The position numbers were made by a program, and so were the translations under genes. From assembly GCF_014489535.1 (NCBI RefSeq), contig NZ_CP060783.1, positions 2,294,001-2,358,000 of the forward strand: 64,000 nucleotides of DNA, written 5' to 3'. The notes under the pieces were generated by a model. That model did not search any database. It was not told the DNA's origin and was given only the letters and a program-made list of their open reading frames with translations. Source of the DNA: Diaphorobacter aerolatus (GTDB lineage Bacteria > Pseudomonadota > Gammaproteobacteria > Burkholderiales > Burkholderiaceae_C). This document shows, one piece after another, positions 28,429 to 37,951 of this stretch; positions within the stretch are counted from its first letter, which is position 1; each line of letters begins with the position of its first letter.

Positions 28429-29840
28429 ATGACATCCAGACGAGATTTTTTTAAGTTCGCCGGCATCGCAGGTGGCGCTGTTGCGGCGAGCTCGGTCAGC
28501 CGCGTGGCGATGGCCGCCCTGCCTGAACCTGTCATCCAGACCAGTGCGAGCACCATGGCACCGCTGGTACCCAACTCAGGCCGGCCCTACAACCCTGTGG
28601 TCACGCTCAATGGCTGGACGCTCCCGTGGCGGATGAACCAGGGCGTCAAAGAGTTCCACCTCGTGGCCGAGCCTGTGGTGCGCGAGATGGCGCCCGGCAT
28701 GAAGGCCCATCTGTGGGCTACAACGGTCAGAGCCCCGGCCCCACGATCGAAGTGGTCGAAGGCGACCGCGTGCGCATCTTCGTCACCAACCGCCTGCCGG
28801 AACACACCTCCATCCACTGGCATGGCCAGCGGCTGCCCAACGGCATGGACGGCGTGGCGGGTTTGAACCAGCCCGCCATCCCGGCCGGCAAGACCTTCGT
28901 GTACGAGTTCACCGCCAAACGCCCGGGCACCTTCATGTACCACCCGCATGCAGACGAGATGGTGCAGATGGCCATGGGCATGATGGGCTTCTGGGTCACG
29001 CACCCGAAGGACAAGCATCCCTTGATCGACGTGGTGCAGAGGGACTTCTGCTTCCTGCTGAGTGCCTACGACATCGAGCCTGGCGCTGCGACGCCCAAGG
29101 TTGCCGAGATGACGGACTTCAACCTGTGGACATGGAACAGCCGCGTCTTTCCTGGCATCGATTCCCTGAACGTTCGGCTCAACGACAAGGTGCGCGTTCG
29201 CATAGGCAATCTCACGATGACCAATCACCCGATGCACTTGCATGGGCACGAGTTCGTGGTCACCGGCACCGACGGCGGGCCGACACCCAAGAGCACGCGC
29301 TGGCATGAAGTGACCGCCGACGTGGCCGTCGGACAGATGCGCCAGATCGAGTTCGTGGCAGACGAGGAAGGCGACTGGGCCTTCCACTGCCACAAGAGCC
29401 ATCACACGATGAACGCGATGGGCCACGACGTTCCCACGCTCATCGGCGTGGATCACACTGGCCTAGCCCGGAAGGTCAACAAGCTCATCCCAGAATACAT
29501 GGTCATGGGCGAGCGAGGAATGGCAGACATGGCTGAGATGGAAATGCCCATTCCAGACAACACCGTGCCCATGATGACGGGACAAGGACCGTTCGGTTCG
29601 GTGGAGATGGGCGGGATGTTCAGCGTGCTCAAGGTACGCAGGGACCAGCAGCCAGGTGACTACAAGGACCCCGGCTGGTTCAAGCATCCGGCAGGCACGG
29701 TCGCCCACGAATACACCGGCCCATTGGCGGAGCCAGCCCGCTTCAGCGCAGAAGGCGGTCAGTCCATGCCGCGCGAGCGCAAGCCCGCGACGCCAACCGA
29801 GGTCAAGGTGCGCAAGCCGACGTCACATGGTGCGCACTGA
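28429..29840 (+). CDS. copA: Multicopper oxidase CopA, one frameshift
   Basis: About 470 aa. Twin-arginine signal (SRRDFFKFAG), then copper motifs IHWHGQ, MYHPHADE, HPMHLHGHEF and FHCHKSHH, giving type 1, 2 and 3 copper sites. A one-base deletion at 28715-28717 breaks the frame before GYNGQSPGPTIE. CopA/PcoA proteins oxidise Cu(I) to less toxic Cu(II) in the periplasm. A Met-rich segment (MADMAEMEMPIPDNTVPMMTGQ) near residues 360-390 is typical of copper-handling oxidases. Confidence 0.9.
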
Positions 29841-29873
29841 TTTCTTCCCTTCGTTTTTAACTGGAGATCATCC

Positions 29874-30371
29874 ATGAAGTTCACGCGATCCACCTTCTAC
29901 CGCCTGCTGGCTGCCGCCGCGCTGACCGCTTCGGGGGCCGCCATGGCCGCAGGCAACCATGCCGGTGGCCATGGCCACGGTGATGGAGAGGAAACCGCCA
30001 TCGGAAAGCCCGGTGTCGCCGCCAAGGCCAGCCGCACGATCACCATCGAGATGAGCGACACCATGCGTTTCACCCCCTCGAACATTCAGGTCAAGCAGGG
30101 CGAGACCGTTCGCTTCATCGTCAAGAACGCCGGCAAGGTCAAGCATGAACTCAGCTTGGGCACCGAGAAGGAACTGCTTGAGCATCTGGAGCAGATGCGG
30201 AAATTCCCGGACATGGAGCACGACGAGCCCGGCAAGGTCACGCTGCAGCCTGGCAAGCAAGGCGAGATCGTCTGGCAGTTCACCAAAGCTGGCGGTGTGA
30301 ACTTCGCCTGCCTGATTCCCGGCCACTACGAAGCTGGCATGAAGGGCCTCGTTCAGGTCAGCAAGAAGTAG
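29874..30371 (+). CDS. Cupredoxin (blue-copper) protein
   Basis: 165 aa. Signal peptide to about residue 25 (GAAMAAGNHAGGHGHGDG), then a plastocyanin-like fold: FTPSNIQVKQGETVRFIVKNAG, ligand His in KHELSLG, and the Cys-His-Met cluster VNFACLIPGHYEAGMKG. Likely a periplasmic copper store or electron partner of CopA. 33 bases after copA. A terminator follows at 30425. Confidence 0.9.
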   Translation: MKFTRSTFYRLLAAAALTASGAAMAAGNHAGGHGHGDGEETAIGKPGVAAKASRTITIEMSDTMRFTPSNIQVKQGETVRFIVKNAGKVKHELSLGTEKELLEHLEQMRKFPDMEHDEPGKVTLQPGKQGEIVWQFTKAGGVNFACLIPGHYEAGMKGLVQVSKK

Positions 30372-30424
30372 AACCACGCCGCTTCATCAAGGATGCACGG
30401 TGACTGTGTCACCTCTCCCACGTC

Positions 30425-30451
30425 CTGCTGATCCGCAAGGCGGATCAGCAG
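30425..30451 (+). terminator. Rho-independent terminator
   Basis: Perfect 12-bp stem CTGCTGATCCGC/GCGGATCAGCAG, AAG loop, then TTTTT at 30455-30459. It ends the transcript coming from the 26648-30371 operon. Confidence 0.85.
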
Positions 30452-30482
30452 ACATTTTTCAACTCGCGCCCGTGAGGTAGTC

Positions 30483-30823
30483 ATGAACAGCTTCAAGCAA
30501 TTTCTCTCCGTTTCCGCCGTCGCGCTCGGCATTTTCCTGCCCATGAGCGGGATGGCCCAGACCACATCCGAATCGCCCAAGGCACAGGCCTCTCAACAAG
30601 CGTCGCTGACCGACGGTGAGATCAGGAAGGTGGACCTGGACAACGGCAAGGTCACCATCAAGCATGGCGATATCAAGCACCTGGACATGCCGGGAATGAC
30701 CATGGTTTTCACCGCCAAGGACAAGGGACTGCTTTCCAACCTCAAGCCCGGGACAAGGTGAAATTCATGGTCGTCAACGAAGGCGGAAAAATGGTCGTCA
30801 CGGATATACGTCCAGCGAACTGA
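30483..30823 (+). CDS. cusF: CusF-type periplasmic copper chaperone, one frameshift
   Basis: About 113 aa. Signal peptide ending SGMAQ, then the small CusF barrel: GEIRKVDLDNGKVTIKHGDI and DMPGMTMVFTAKD, with the Trp position replaced by Val. A one-base deletion at 30750-30752 hides the ending KVKFMVVNEGGKMVVTDI. CusF carries Cu(I)/Ag(I) to CusB. E. coli CusF binds through Met47, Met49, His36 and a Trp; His and Met are visible here (IKHLDMPGMTM). Confidence 0.85.
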
Positions 30824-30914
30824 GGCGAACATGCGGAAGGCTGCAATGCGGATGAGGATGGGTCGGCAGTCCGTGTCCGCTTGCCCATTGTTTCCCGGTA
30901 GCTGAAAAATCACC

Positions 30915-31225
30915 ATGCATCACGACCACTCCTCCCCCATACCAGCGATCGACGCAGTGGCTTCTGGCGTTCGCGCTACACCCTGGGAATGCTCGTCCTC
31001 GGTATCGTTGCCGGGTACTTCCTCTGGACCGAACACCGGGCCCATCTACAGCAGTGGTGGCCCTATGCGCTGCTGTTGGCCTGTCCGCTGATGCACGTAT
31101 TCATGCACAAGGGCATGGCGGACATGGCAACCAATCCCCTGGGTCCGACGAGGGCAGGCGGTCGAATTCCGACAGGGACTGACCATGGGCCGCGCGGGGT
31201 AGGCCTTATGCCTGCGTCTCTTTGA
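30915..31225 (+). CDS. Second DUF2933 membrane protein, one frameshift
   Basis: About 100 aa. Begins MHHDHSSP, one-base deletion in the run at 30934-30938, then [27 protein letters not shown] and [15 protein letters not shown], the DUF2933 signature. Two membrane segments and His/Met residues near the second. Related to the protein at 20664-20990. The C-terminal tail may be distorted by another shift. Confidence 0.72.
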
Positions 31226-31449
31226 CCGCTTCGCCTCTCTTCGGCCGTTCAGCCAGTCCGAACGCGGTTGCACACGCAACTGACATGCTATGCCAGCAGG
31301 AAGGGCCCACTGCATTCTCCGGGTCTGCCACAAGTGAGCGTGCCGCGCGCCGCACCTCCGTTCGCATGGGATCGCTTGGCTGCACTTGGGAACCGCCGGC
31401 GAACCGCAAAGTCGCATACTGCAACACAGGTACCTGGAGGGAGCGAACC

Positions 31450-31952
31450 ATGAAGCTGAAGCAGTTGGTCTGGATCACGACAGGACTGCTTGCTTTGATC
31501 GCCACAGCGGCAGGCAGCTACTTCCATCTTCTCAAGAGTGCTCCGCCAGCGGTTCCGCCCACCCGCAGCCTCCGGCCAGAAGATCCGCAGGTGCTGCGAC
31601 TCGGCGCCGCGATCTATGCACAGCAATGTGCGGCCTGCCATGGGGTCAAGGGCGAAGGCCAGCCCAACTGGCGTGACCGCGGACCTGATGGTCTCTTGCC
31701 AGCGCCGCCCACGACCCCAGCGGCCACACTTGGCATCACCCCGATGAACAGCTGTTCGCCATCACCAAATATGGCTTGGCGAAGTTGATTGAGCAGCCCG
31801 ACTACCGGACGGCCATGCCGGTCTACGACAAGGTACTGAGCGACGACGAGATCGTGGCCGCGTTGTCATGGATAAAGTCCCAATGGCCTCTTGAAGTTCG
31901 GCGCCGTCACGACGTGATCAATTCCCAATACCGCAAGTCGCTGAATCGATAA
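31450..31952 (+). CDS. Membrane-anchored cytochrome c, one frameshift
   Basis: About 168 aa. N-terminal anchor ([20 protein letters not shown]), one heme-binding CAACH motif (about residues 58-62), a one-base deletion at 31708-31710, then [24 protein letters not shown] and the axial Met in [10 protein letters not shown] c-type cytochrome exposed to the periplasm. Cytochromes of this type are often part of copper loci, perhaps taking electrons from Cu(I) oxidation. Confidence 0.8.
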
Positions 31953-32011
31953 CCAGCACCGCCACCGGATACTGCAATAGGCTAGACGGAATCGCTCGCC
32001 AGGATATTGGC

Positions 32012-32042
32012 TTGACCTTCACACAATGGCAAGGCTAATAAT
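32012..32042 (+). promoter_or_regulatory. CueR-type promoter of the copper ATPase
   Basis: TTGACC (-35), then CTTCA...ATGGCAAGG in an 18-19-bp spacer, then TAATAA/AATAAT (-10). The TGGCAAGG half matches CueR operators, and the element lies 27 bp upstream of the ATPase start. Confidence 0.75.
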
Positions 32043-32069
32043 CAAGCCAGAATTTACGAAAGCACGGGT

Positions 32070-34477
32070 ATGAACGACCACACGCATAAGCATACGCACG
32101 GCAAAAGGGACGCAGCTTCTTCGGTCGAACGTCCAGTAGCGACCAATGCTGCCGCCGCCATCGATGGCACACCAGGATTGGCTGGTTCCGCAGTTACCTA
32201 CACCTGCCCGATGCACCCGGAAGTGCGGCAGGACCATCCGGGGCGCTGCCCCAAGTGCCAGATGCACCTGGTCCCTGAAGGGCAAGTTGCGCATGGCGAC
32301 CACCGCCACCACGACCACCACGCTCACGCTGCTCGTGAGTCGGCTCCTGTGGCGCCTGCCGCCGCACCGCAGGAAGCGCCTGCCGGCACCACCTATACCT
32401 GCCCGATGCACCCGGAAGTCCGGCAGGACCATCCGGGCAATTGCCCCAAGTGCGGCATGACACTGGAGCCGATCATTCCGCTGGATGAAGAGGACAACAG
32501 CGAGTTGAAGGATTTTCAGCGGCGCTTCTGGTGGACGCTGCCGCTTACTGTGATCGTCACGGTTCTTGCGATGTGGGGCCATCGCCTTGGCTTGTTCAGC
32601 ATGGCAACGCAGACCTGGGTCGAATTGTTGCTGTCGCTCCCCGTCGTGCTCTGGACCGGATGGCCATTCTTCGTGCGGGGCTGGCAGTCGATCGTCCACC
32701 GCAGCCCGAACATGTGGACCTTGATCGGCCTGGGAACGGCCGCGGCATTCGTCTACAGCGTTGTTGCCACGGTGACCCCGGGTGTGTTTCCCGAATCGTT
32801 CGTGGCGATGGGTCGCGTCGCCGTGTACTTCGAGGCCGCGGTGGTCATTATTTCGCTGACCATGCTGGGCCAGATCATCGAGCTGAAAGCCCGCTCCCAA
32901 ACATCGGCCGCGATCAAGTCCCTGCTGGGGTTGGCGCCGAAGACCGCCCGGCGCATCAATGCGGACGGCAGTGAAGAAGATGTGCCTCTCAACCACGTAC
33001 ACGTCGGCGATCTGCTGCGCGTGCGTCCCGGCGAGAAGATTCCGGTCGATGGCACGGTCACCGAAGGCAGCAGCGCGGTCGATGAGTCCATGCTGACCGG
33101 TGAACCAGTACCTGTGACCAAGCGGGTTGGCGACAAGCTGATCGGCGCTACCCTCAACACCAACGGTGCGCTGATCATGCAGTCCGAGAAGGTCGGGGCG
33201 GCCACCATGCTGTCGCAGATCGTCCAGATGGTCGCGTCTGCCCAGCGCTCCAAGGCCCCCATGCAACGCATGGCCGACGTGGTGGCGGGCAAGTTCGTCA
33301 TGGTGGTCGTACTGGTCGCCATCGCCACGTTCTTTGTCTGGGGTCTGTTCGGGCCGGAGCCTAGCTGGGTGTTCGGGCTGATCAACGCGGTGGCTGTGCT
33401 GATCATTGCCTGCCCGTGCGCGTTGGGCTTGGCCACGCCGATGTCGGTGATGGTCGCCACCGGCCGCGCCGCGACGCAGGGCGTGCTGTTTCGCGATGCC
33501 GGTGCGATCGAGAAGATGCGCGAGGTGGACACCCTGATCGTGGACAAGACCGGCACGCTCACGGAAGGCAGACCCGCGTTCGATACAGCCATTGCGGCTC
33601 CGGGCTTCACGCCCGATGAAGTGCTGAGGCTGGCAGCCAGTCTGGACCAGGGCAGCGAGCACCCGCTGGCAGACGCGATCGTCAGCGCTGCGCGAGCCAA
33701 GGGCTTGCAACTGGCCAAGCCCTCTGATTTCGAGTCGGGCAGCGGCATCGGCGTGCGCGGAACGGTGGAGGGACGGCGCCTGGCATTGGGCAATACGGCA
33801 CTGATGGAGCAGGAAGGAGTGGCGGTTTCTGCACTGCGTGCCGACGGAGAACGGTTGCGCGGTGAAGGCGCCAGCATCATGCACTTGGCCGTAGACGGCG
33901 TGTTCGCGGGCATCCTGGCCGTGACCGACCCCATCAAGGCCAGTACGCCCGATGCCATCCGAACCCTTCACGCCAGCGGTCTGCGCATCGTGATGGCGAC
34001 TGGAGATGGACTTACCACAGCCAAGGCCGTGGGGCCAAGCTCGGCATCGATGAAGTGCACGGCGAGGTCAAACCCGCTGACAAGCTGGCGCTGGTGGACA
34101 AACTGCAAAAGGAAGGTCACGTGGTTGCCATGGCGGGAGACGGCATCAACGATGCGCCGGCCCTGGCCAAGTCCGATGTGGGCGTCGCCATGGGCACGGG
34201 CACCGACGTTGCAATGAACAGCGGCCAGATCACCCTCGTGAAGGGTGATCTGCGCGGCATCGCCTCGTCCCGCGAGGTCTCCATCGACACGGTACGCAAC
34301 ATGCGGCAGAACCTGCTGTTCGCCTTTGTCTACAACGGCATCGGTGTACCCATCGCGGCTGGCGTGTTCTATCCGTTCACGGGCTGGCTTCTCTCCCCAT
34401 TGATCGCGGCGCTGGCGATGAGCCTGAGTTCTGCTTCTGTGATTTTCAATGCGCTTCGGTTGCGCGGCGTGAAGTAG
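32070..34477 (+). CDS. Cu(I)-translocating P1B ATPase with two N-terminal metal-binding domains, one frameshift
   Basis: About 802 aa after repairing a one-base deletion at 34031-34034. His-rich start, then two near-identical heavy-metal-binding domains ([14 protein letters not shown]...CPKC, about residues 50-75 and 110-135) in place of HMA domains. Eight membrane helices, actuator TGEP, transmembrane ACPCALG, phosphorylation DKTGTLT and hinge AGDGINDAP. It exports Cu(I) from the cytoplasm at the cost of ATP. The CueR-type promoter upstream fits. Confidence 0.92.
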
Positions 34478-34534
34478 CCCAGGATGATTTGGAGCCGCTA
34501 TCAAGTCGAACAACTCGAAAATCAAGTCTTTAGA

Positions 34535-34576
34535 TTGATTGACATCAATTCCACAACACAATCACCTGGCTAACAT
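34535..34576 (+). promoter_or_regulatory. Perfect FNR/ANR box and -10 of the cus operon
   Basis: TTGAT-TGAC-ATCAA at 34535-34548 is an exact match to the FNR/ANR consensus, and TAACAT at 34571-34576 lies where the -10 of a class II FNR promoter should be. Box centre 34541.5 places the start of transcription at about 34583, the first base of the next gene. Confidence 0.7.
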
Positions 34577-34582
34577 ATCCCC

Positions 34583-35038
34583 ATGATCTGCTTTAGACGC
34601 ATCGTCACGCAATGGGGCCGCTGGATTGCCAGCGGTCTCGTCGTGACCTTGCTCTTTTCGCAGGTCGCATTGGCGATGTATGCCTGCCCCAAACTGGACT
34701 CGGACACGCACGTCGCATCAATGCAGATGGCAGGCATCGCCATGGAGGATGCCGCCAGCATGTCCGGTATGCCGGACTGCCACGCCATGCCGGGAACCAT
34801 GGACGGTGAGGCGCCGCAGTTGTGCCGAGCACATTGCAGCGGCGATGGCAAGCCGGTGCCTTCATTGCAAGGCTTGGACGTCCAGAGTCTCGCTGCCCAG
34901 GCGGTCTGGTTCGCGTACATGCTTCCGGCCGTGATCGAATTCCACGCGGCAGCCGGGCAGCACGTCGCCTATGTCCCGCCCGACCATCGAGCGGGCTTTC
35001 CGCCGATCTACCTCACGCTCCAAGTCCTGCGGAATTGA
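34583..35038 (+). CDS. Exported Met/Cys-containing protein at head of cus operon
   Basis: 151 aa. N-terminal signal or anchor (WIASGLVVTLLFSQVALAMYA), followed by Met/His/Cys-rich stretches (MQMAGIAMED, MSGMPDCHAMPG, CRAHCSGDG) suited to copper binding. Proteins like this are seen upstream of CusC-type genes in betaproteobacteria; function unknown. Transcription may start at or very near the ATG, which would make the message leaderless, or the true start may lie further in. Confidence 0.65.
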   Translation: MICFRRIVTQWGRWIASGLVVTLLFSQVALAMYACPKLDSDTHVASMQMAGIAMEDAASMSGMPDCHAMPGTMDGEAPQLCRAHCSGDGKPVPSLQGLDVQSLAAQAVWFAYMLPAVIEFHAAAGQHVAYVPPDHRAGFPPIYLTLQVLRN

Positions 35039-35184
35039 CACGCCGATCCGTGCTCGCCGCGCACCGATGCGGCAGACCACGTGATTTCGTGAATACCAAT
35101 TCCGAGGACAACCATGTTTACTCCCTTTTTTGGCGCCCCCGAGGGCGCCCGTCGGCGTACGGCCGAGGCACAACGCCGGCCTCG

Positions 35185-36420
35185 ATGCGATTGCATCGTC
35201 TGAAAGCTATCAGCATCGCATTGGCGGGCAGTGCGCTTGTTTCGCCTGTAGCCTACGCCCTCGATTTTGCTGAGGCACGCCTTATCGCGGAGCAGCAGAG
35301 CCCGCGCATAAGCGCGCAGCAGTTGCAGGTTAACGTCGCCGAATCCGTGCAGAAGGCAGCAGGCTCGCTGCCCGATCCCAAGCTCTCGCTCGGCATCGAA
35401 AACTACCCCATCAGCGGCATGGATCGCTGGAGCATGACGCGCGAATCCATGACGATGCAGCGCCTGGCGCTCATGCAGGAAGTGCCCAACAGGGCCAAGC
35501 GCGACGCCCAGGTCGCCAGTGCGCAGGCGCGTGTGGATCGAGAGCGCGCGGCGCTGGTTTTGCAGCGATTGCAGATCCGCCAGGAACTCAGCCTGGCGTG
35601 GATCGCCGCGCAGGCGGTGGAGCAACGGGAGATACTGCTGACGGAACTGCTCGCGGAGAACCAGCGCCTGCAAGACAGTCTCCCCGCTCGCGTCGCCGGC
35701 GGCACGGCCCAGGCTGGCGACCTGTTGGTCGCGCAACAGGAGGCGCTGACACTCACGGACCGCCGTGACGATCTACAGCGGGACCGGGCCAAGGCCAGGG
35801 CCGCATTGCGGCGCTGGGTGGGCTCCAGGGCCGACGAAGCACTGCAAGGCGATCCAGGCCCGCTCACTCGCCCCGTCGCGCAACTGCGCACAGAACTGGC
35901 GAATCACGCGGAGCTTGAACTCTATCCGGCGATGCAAAGCATGGCCCGGGCCGAGTCCCGCGAAGCCCAATCAGAGACCCGCGGCGATTGGGCCTGGGAG
36001 ATTGCCTATAGCCGGCGTGATCGCCGATGGGGCGACATGGTGTCATTCCAGGTGACATTCGATCTGCCATGGCAGAAGGATCGACGCCAAGTGCCCATGA
36101 TCGAGGCAAAACGGCACGAGTTGGAGCGTCTGGACGCCGAACGCGAAGACGTGGCGCGGCGGCATTTGCAGGAGTTGGACGACAGCGCCGCCGAACTCCA
36201 AGCGTTGAACAGCCAGATCGACCGCCTGCAGACCGCCGGCTTGCAGCTGGTACGGAACCGAGCGGCGCTTGCGTTGAGCAACTACCGATCCGCCAAGGGG
36301 GACCTGAGCGCTGTGCTCAGTGCACGCGCCCAGGTGCTGGAGACGCGCATGCGTCTGATCGACCTCGGAGCGCAGCGCGACAGCCTCGTCGCCCGACTGA
36401 ACAGCCTGATCGCGGACTGA
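35185..36420 (+). CDS. cusC: CusC-type outer membrane channel (TolC family)
   Basis: 411 aa from ATG 35185, which gives a signal peptide ending SPVAYA. Two outer-membrane efflux repeats with long helices (e.g. LAENQRLQDSLPARV and AELQALNSQIDRLQTAGL). Forms the outer-membrane duct of the tripartite Cu(I) exporter with CusB and CusA downstream. An upstream ATG at 35114 opens a different frame and could be the start if there is one more deletion, but the signal peptide favours 35185. Confidence 0.8.
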   Translation: MRLHRLKAISIALAGSALVSPVAYALDFAEARLIAEQQSPRISAQQLQVNVAESVQKAAGSLPDPKLSLGIENYPISGMDRWSMTRESMTMQRLALMQEVPNRAKRDAQVASAQARVDRERAALVLQRLQIRQELSLAWIAAQAVEQREILLTELLAENQRLQDSLPARVAGGTAQAGDLLVAQQEALTLTDRRDDLQRDRAKARAALRRWVGSRADEALQGDPGPLTRPVAQLRTELANHAELELYPAMQSMARAESREAQSETRGDWAWEIAYSRRDRRWGDMVSFQVTFDLPWQKDRRQVPMIEAKRHELERLDAEREDVARRHLQELDDSAAELQALNSQIDRLQTAGLQLVRNRAALALSNYRSAKGDLSAVLSARAQVLETRMRLIDLGAQRDSLVARLNSLIAD

Positions 36421-36435
36421 GTGGAGACCCTCGCC

Positions 36436-37951
36436 ATGAATACCTCTTCGAGAAACATTCTTGCCGGCTTGACGCTGGTTGCTGCCGGTATTGCCGTTGG
36501 ATGGGGCGTCCCCAGTGGCGCGCCGGCCACCTCAGCGGCTCCCCCGCTGCCAACATCACCGTTGCAAGCGCTCCGACCGAGCGCAAGGTGCTGTATTGGT
36601 ACGACCCGATGGTGCCGACCCAGAAGTTCGACAAGCCCGGCAAGTCGCCCTACATGGACATGCCGTTGATGCCGAAGTACGCGGATGAAGACACGCAAGA
36701 CAGCACGGGCCTCAGCGTGTCGGCGCAAGCGGTGCAAGCCCTGGGGCTGCGTACAGCCGAAGTCCTGCAAGGCAAGATCGGCGCAGATGTGAACGTCGTG
36801 GGCACCGTGCTGCTCAACGACCGCGACGTCAGCATCGTGCAGGCGCGGACCGCTGGCTTCGTCGAGCGTGTCTACGCACGGGCTGCGGGCGACGTGATCG
36901 CAGCAGGGGCACCGCTGGCTGACCTATTGCTGCCGGAGTGGATCGCCGCACAGCGCGAGTTTCTCTCGGTTCGCGCGATGGGCGACGCACCGTTGACCGC
37001 AGCTGCCCGCCAACGGCTGCTGCTGCTCGGCATGCCGCAAGCCCTGATCGCCCAGGTGGAGCGCACAGGCGAGCCCAAGGGCTGTACACGGTCACAACAC
37101 CTCAAGGCGGCTTGGTGGCCGAACTGATGGTGCGCCAGGGCATGACGGTTTCCGCCGGGGAAAGCCTGGCCAGGGTGAATGGCTTGGCCACGGTGTGGAT
37201 CGAAGCGGCCGTCCCCGAAGCACAAAGCGGACCATTGCAGGTCGGCCAAACGGCGCAGGTCCGGCTGGCGGCGTTTCCCGGTGAAGTGCTCCAGGCGCGC
37301 ATCGTGAGCATCCTGCCCGAAGCCAACCGCGACACCCGTACGGTGCGAGTGCGGCTTGAAATGGCCAATCCCGGCCAGCGCCTGAAGGCCGGCATGTCCG
37401 GCCAGATCGCGCTCAAAGGCAACGAACAGCCCGCGCTGCTTGTTCCCAGCGAAGCGGTCATCCGCACCGGCAAGCGCGCACTGGCCTATGTGGTCGATGG
37501 ACCCGGCAAGTTCCATCCCGTGGAGGTCCAGGTGGGCGCGGAGGTAGGCGATCAACTGGTGGTCAACGGCGGGCTCGCGGCGGGACAGCAGGTGGTGGCC
37601 TCGGCGCAGTTCCTGATCGATTCGGAAGCCAGCCTGCGGGGCGTGCTGCCTGCAGGTGCCGCGGCGTCCGCACCTGCATCGCCGCACAACGGGCACGGCA
37701 CATCGTCGCCACCGGCCGCGGCCACCAACGCTTTCGTGGTGCGCGGCGTGATCGAGGAGATGTCGCCCACCGAGCTGACGCTGGCGCACGAGGCCGTGCC
37801 AGCCCTCCAATGGCCGGCCATGACCATGGGCTTCAAGCTGAGCAGCCCGCAGCTCGCCGAGGGTCTTTCGGTTCGGCAGCAGGTGCGATTCACCTTCTCC
37901 AAGCAAGGTGAGGGCTACGTGATCACCGCCATCGAAAAGGTGCAGCCATGA
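36436..37951 (+). CDS. cusB: CusB-type periplasmic adaptor with fused CusF domain, two frameshifts
   Basis: About 505 aa after repair of one-base deletions at 36541-36545 and 37079-37081. N-terminal anchor, a heavy-metal-binding segment [28 protein letters not shown], the barrel-sandwich and beta-barrel domains of an RND adaptor, then a C-terminal CusF-like domain ([31 protein letters not shown]). The Trp-Pro-Ala-Met-Thr-Met core is the CusF copper site. Links CusA to CusC and passes Cu(I). Overlaps cusA by ATGA at 37948. Confidence 0.88.

Noticed and set aside
26983..28866. Apparent TolC - CopA fusion protein
   Set aside because: A deletion at 28350-28352 removed the TolC stop; the twin-arginine signal of CopA would be misplaced in a fusion.
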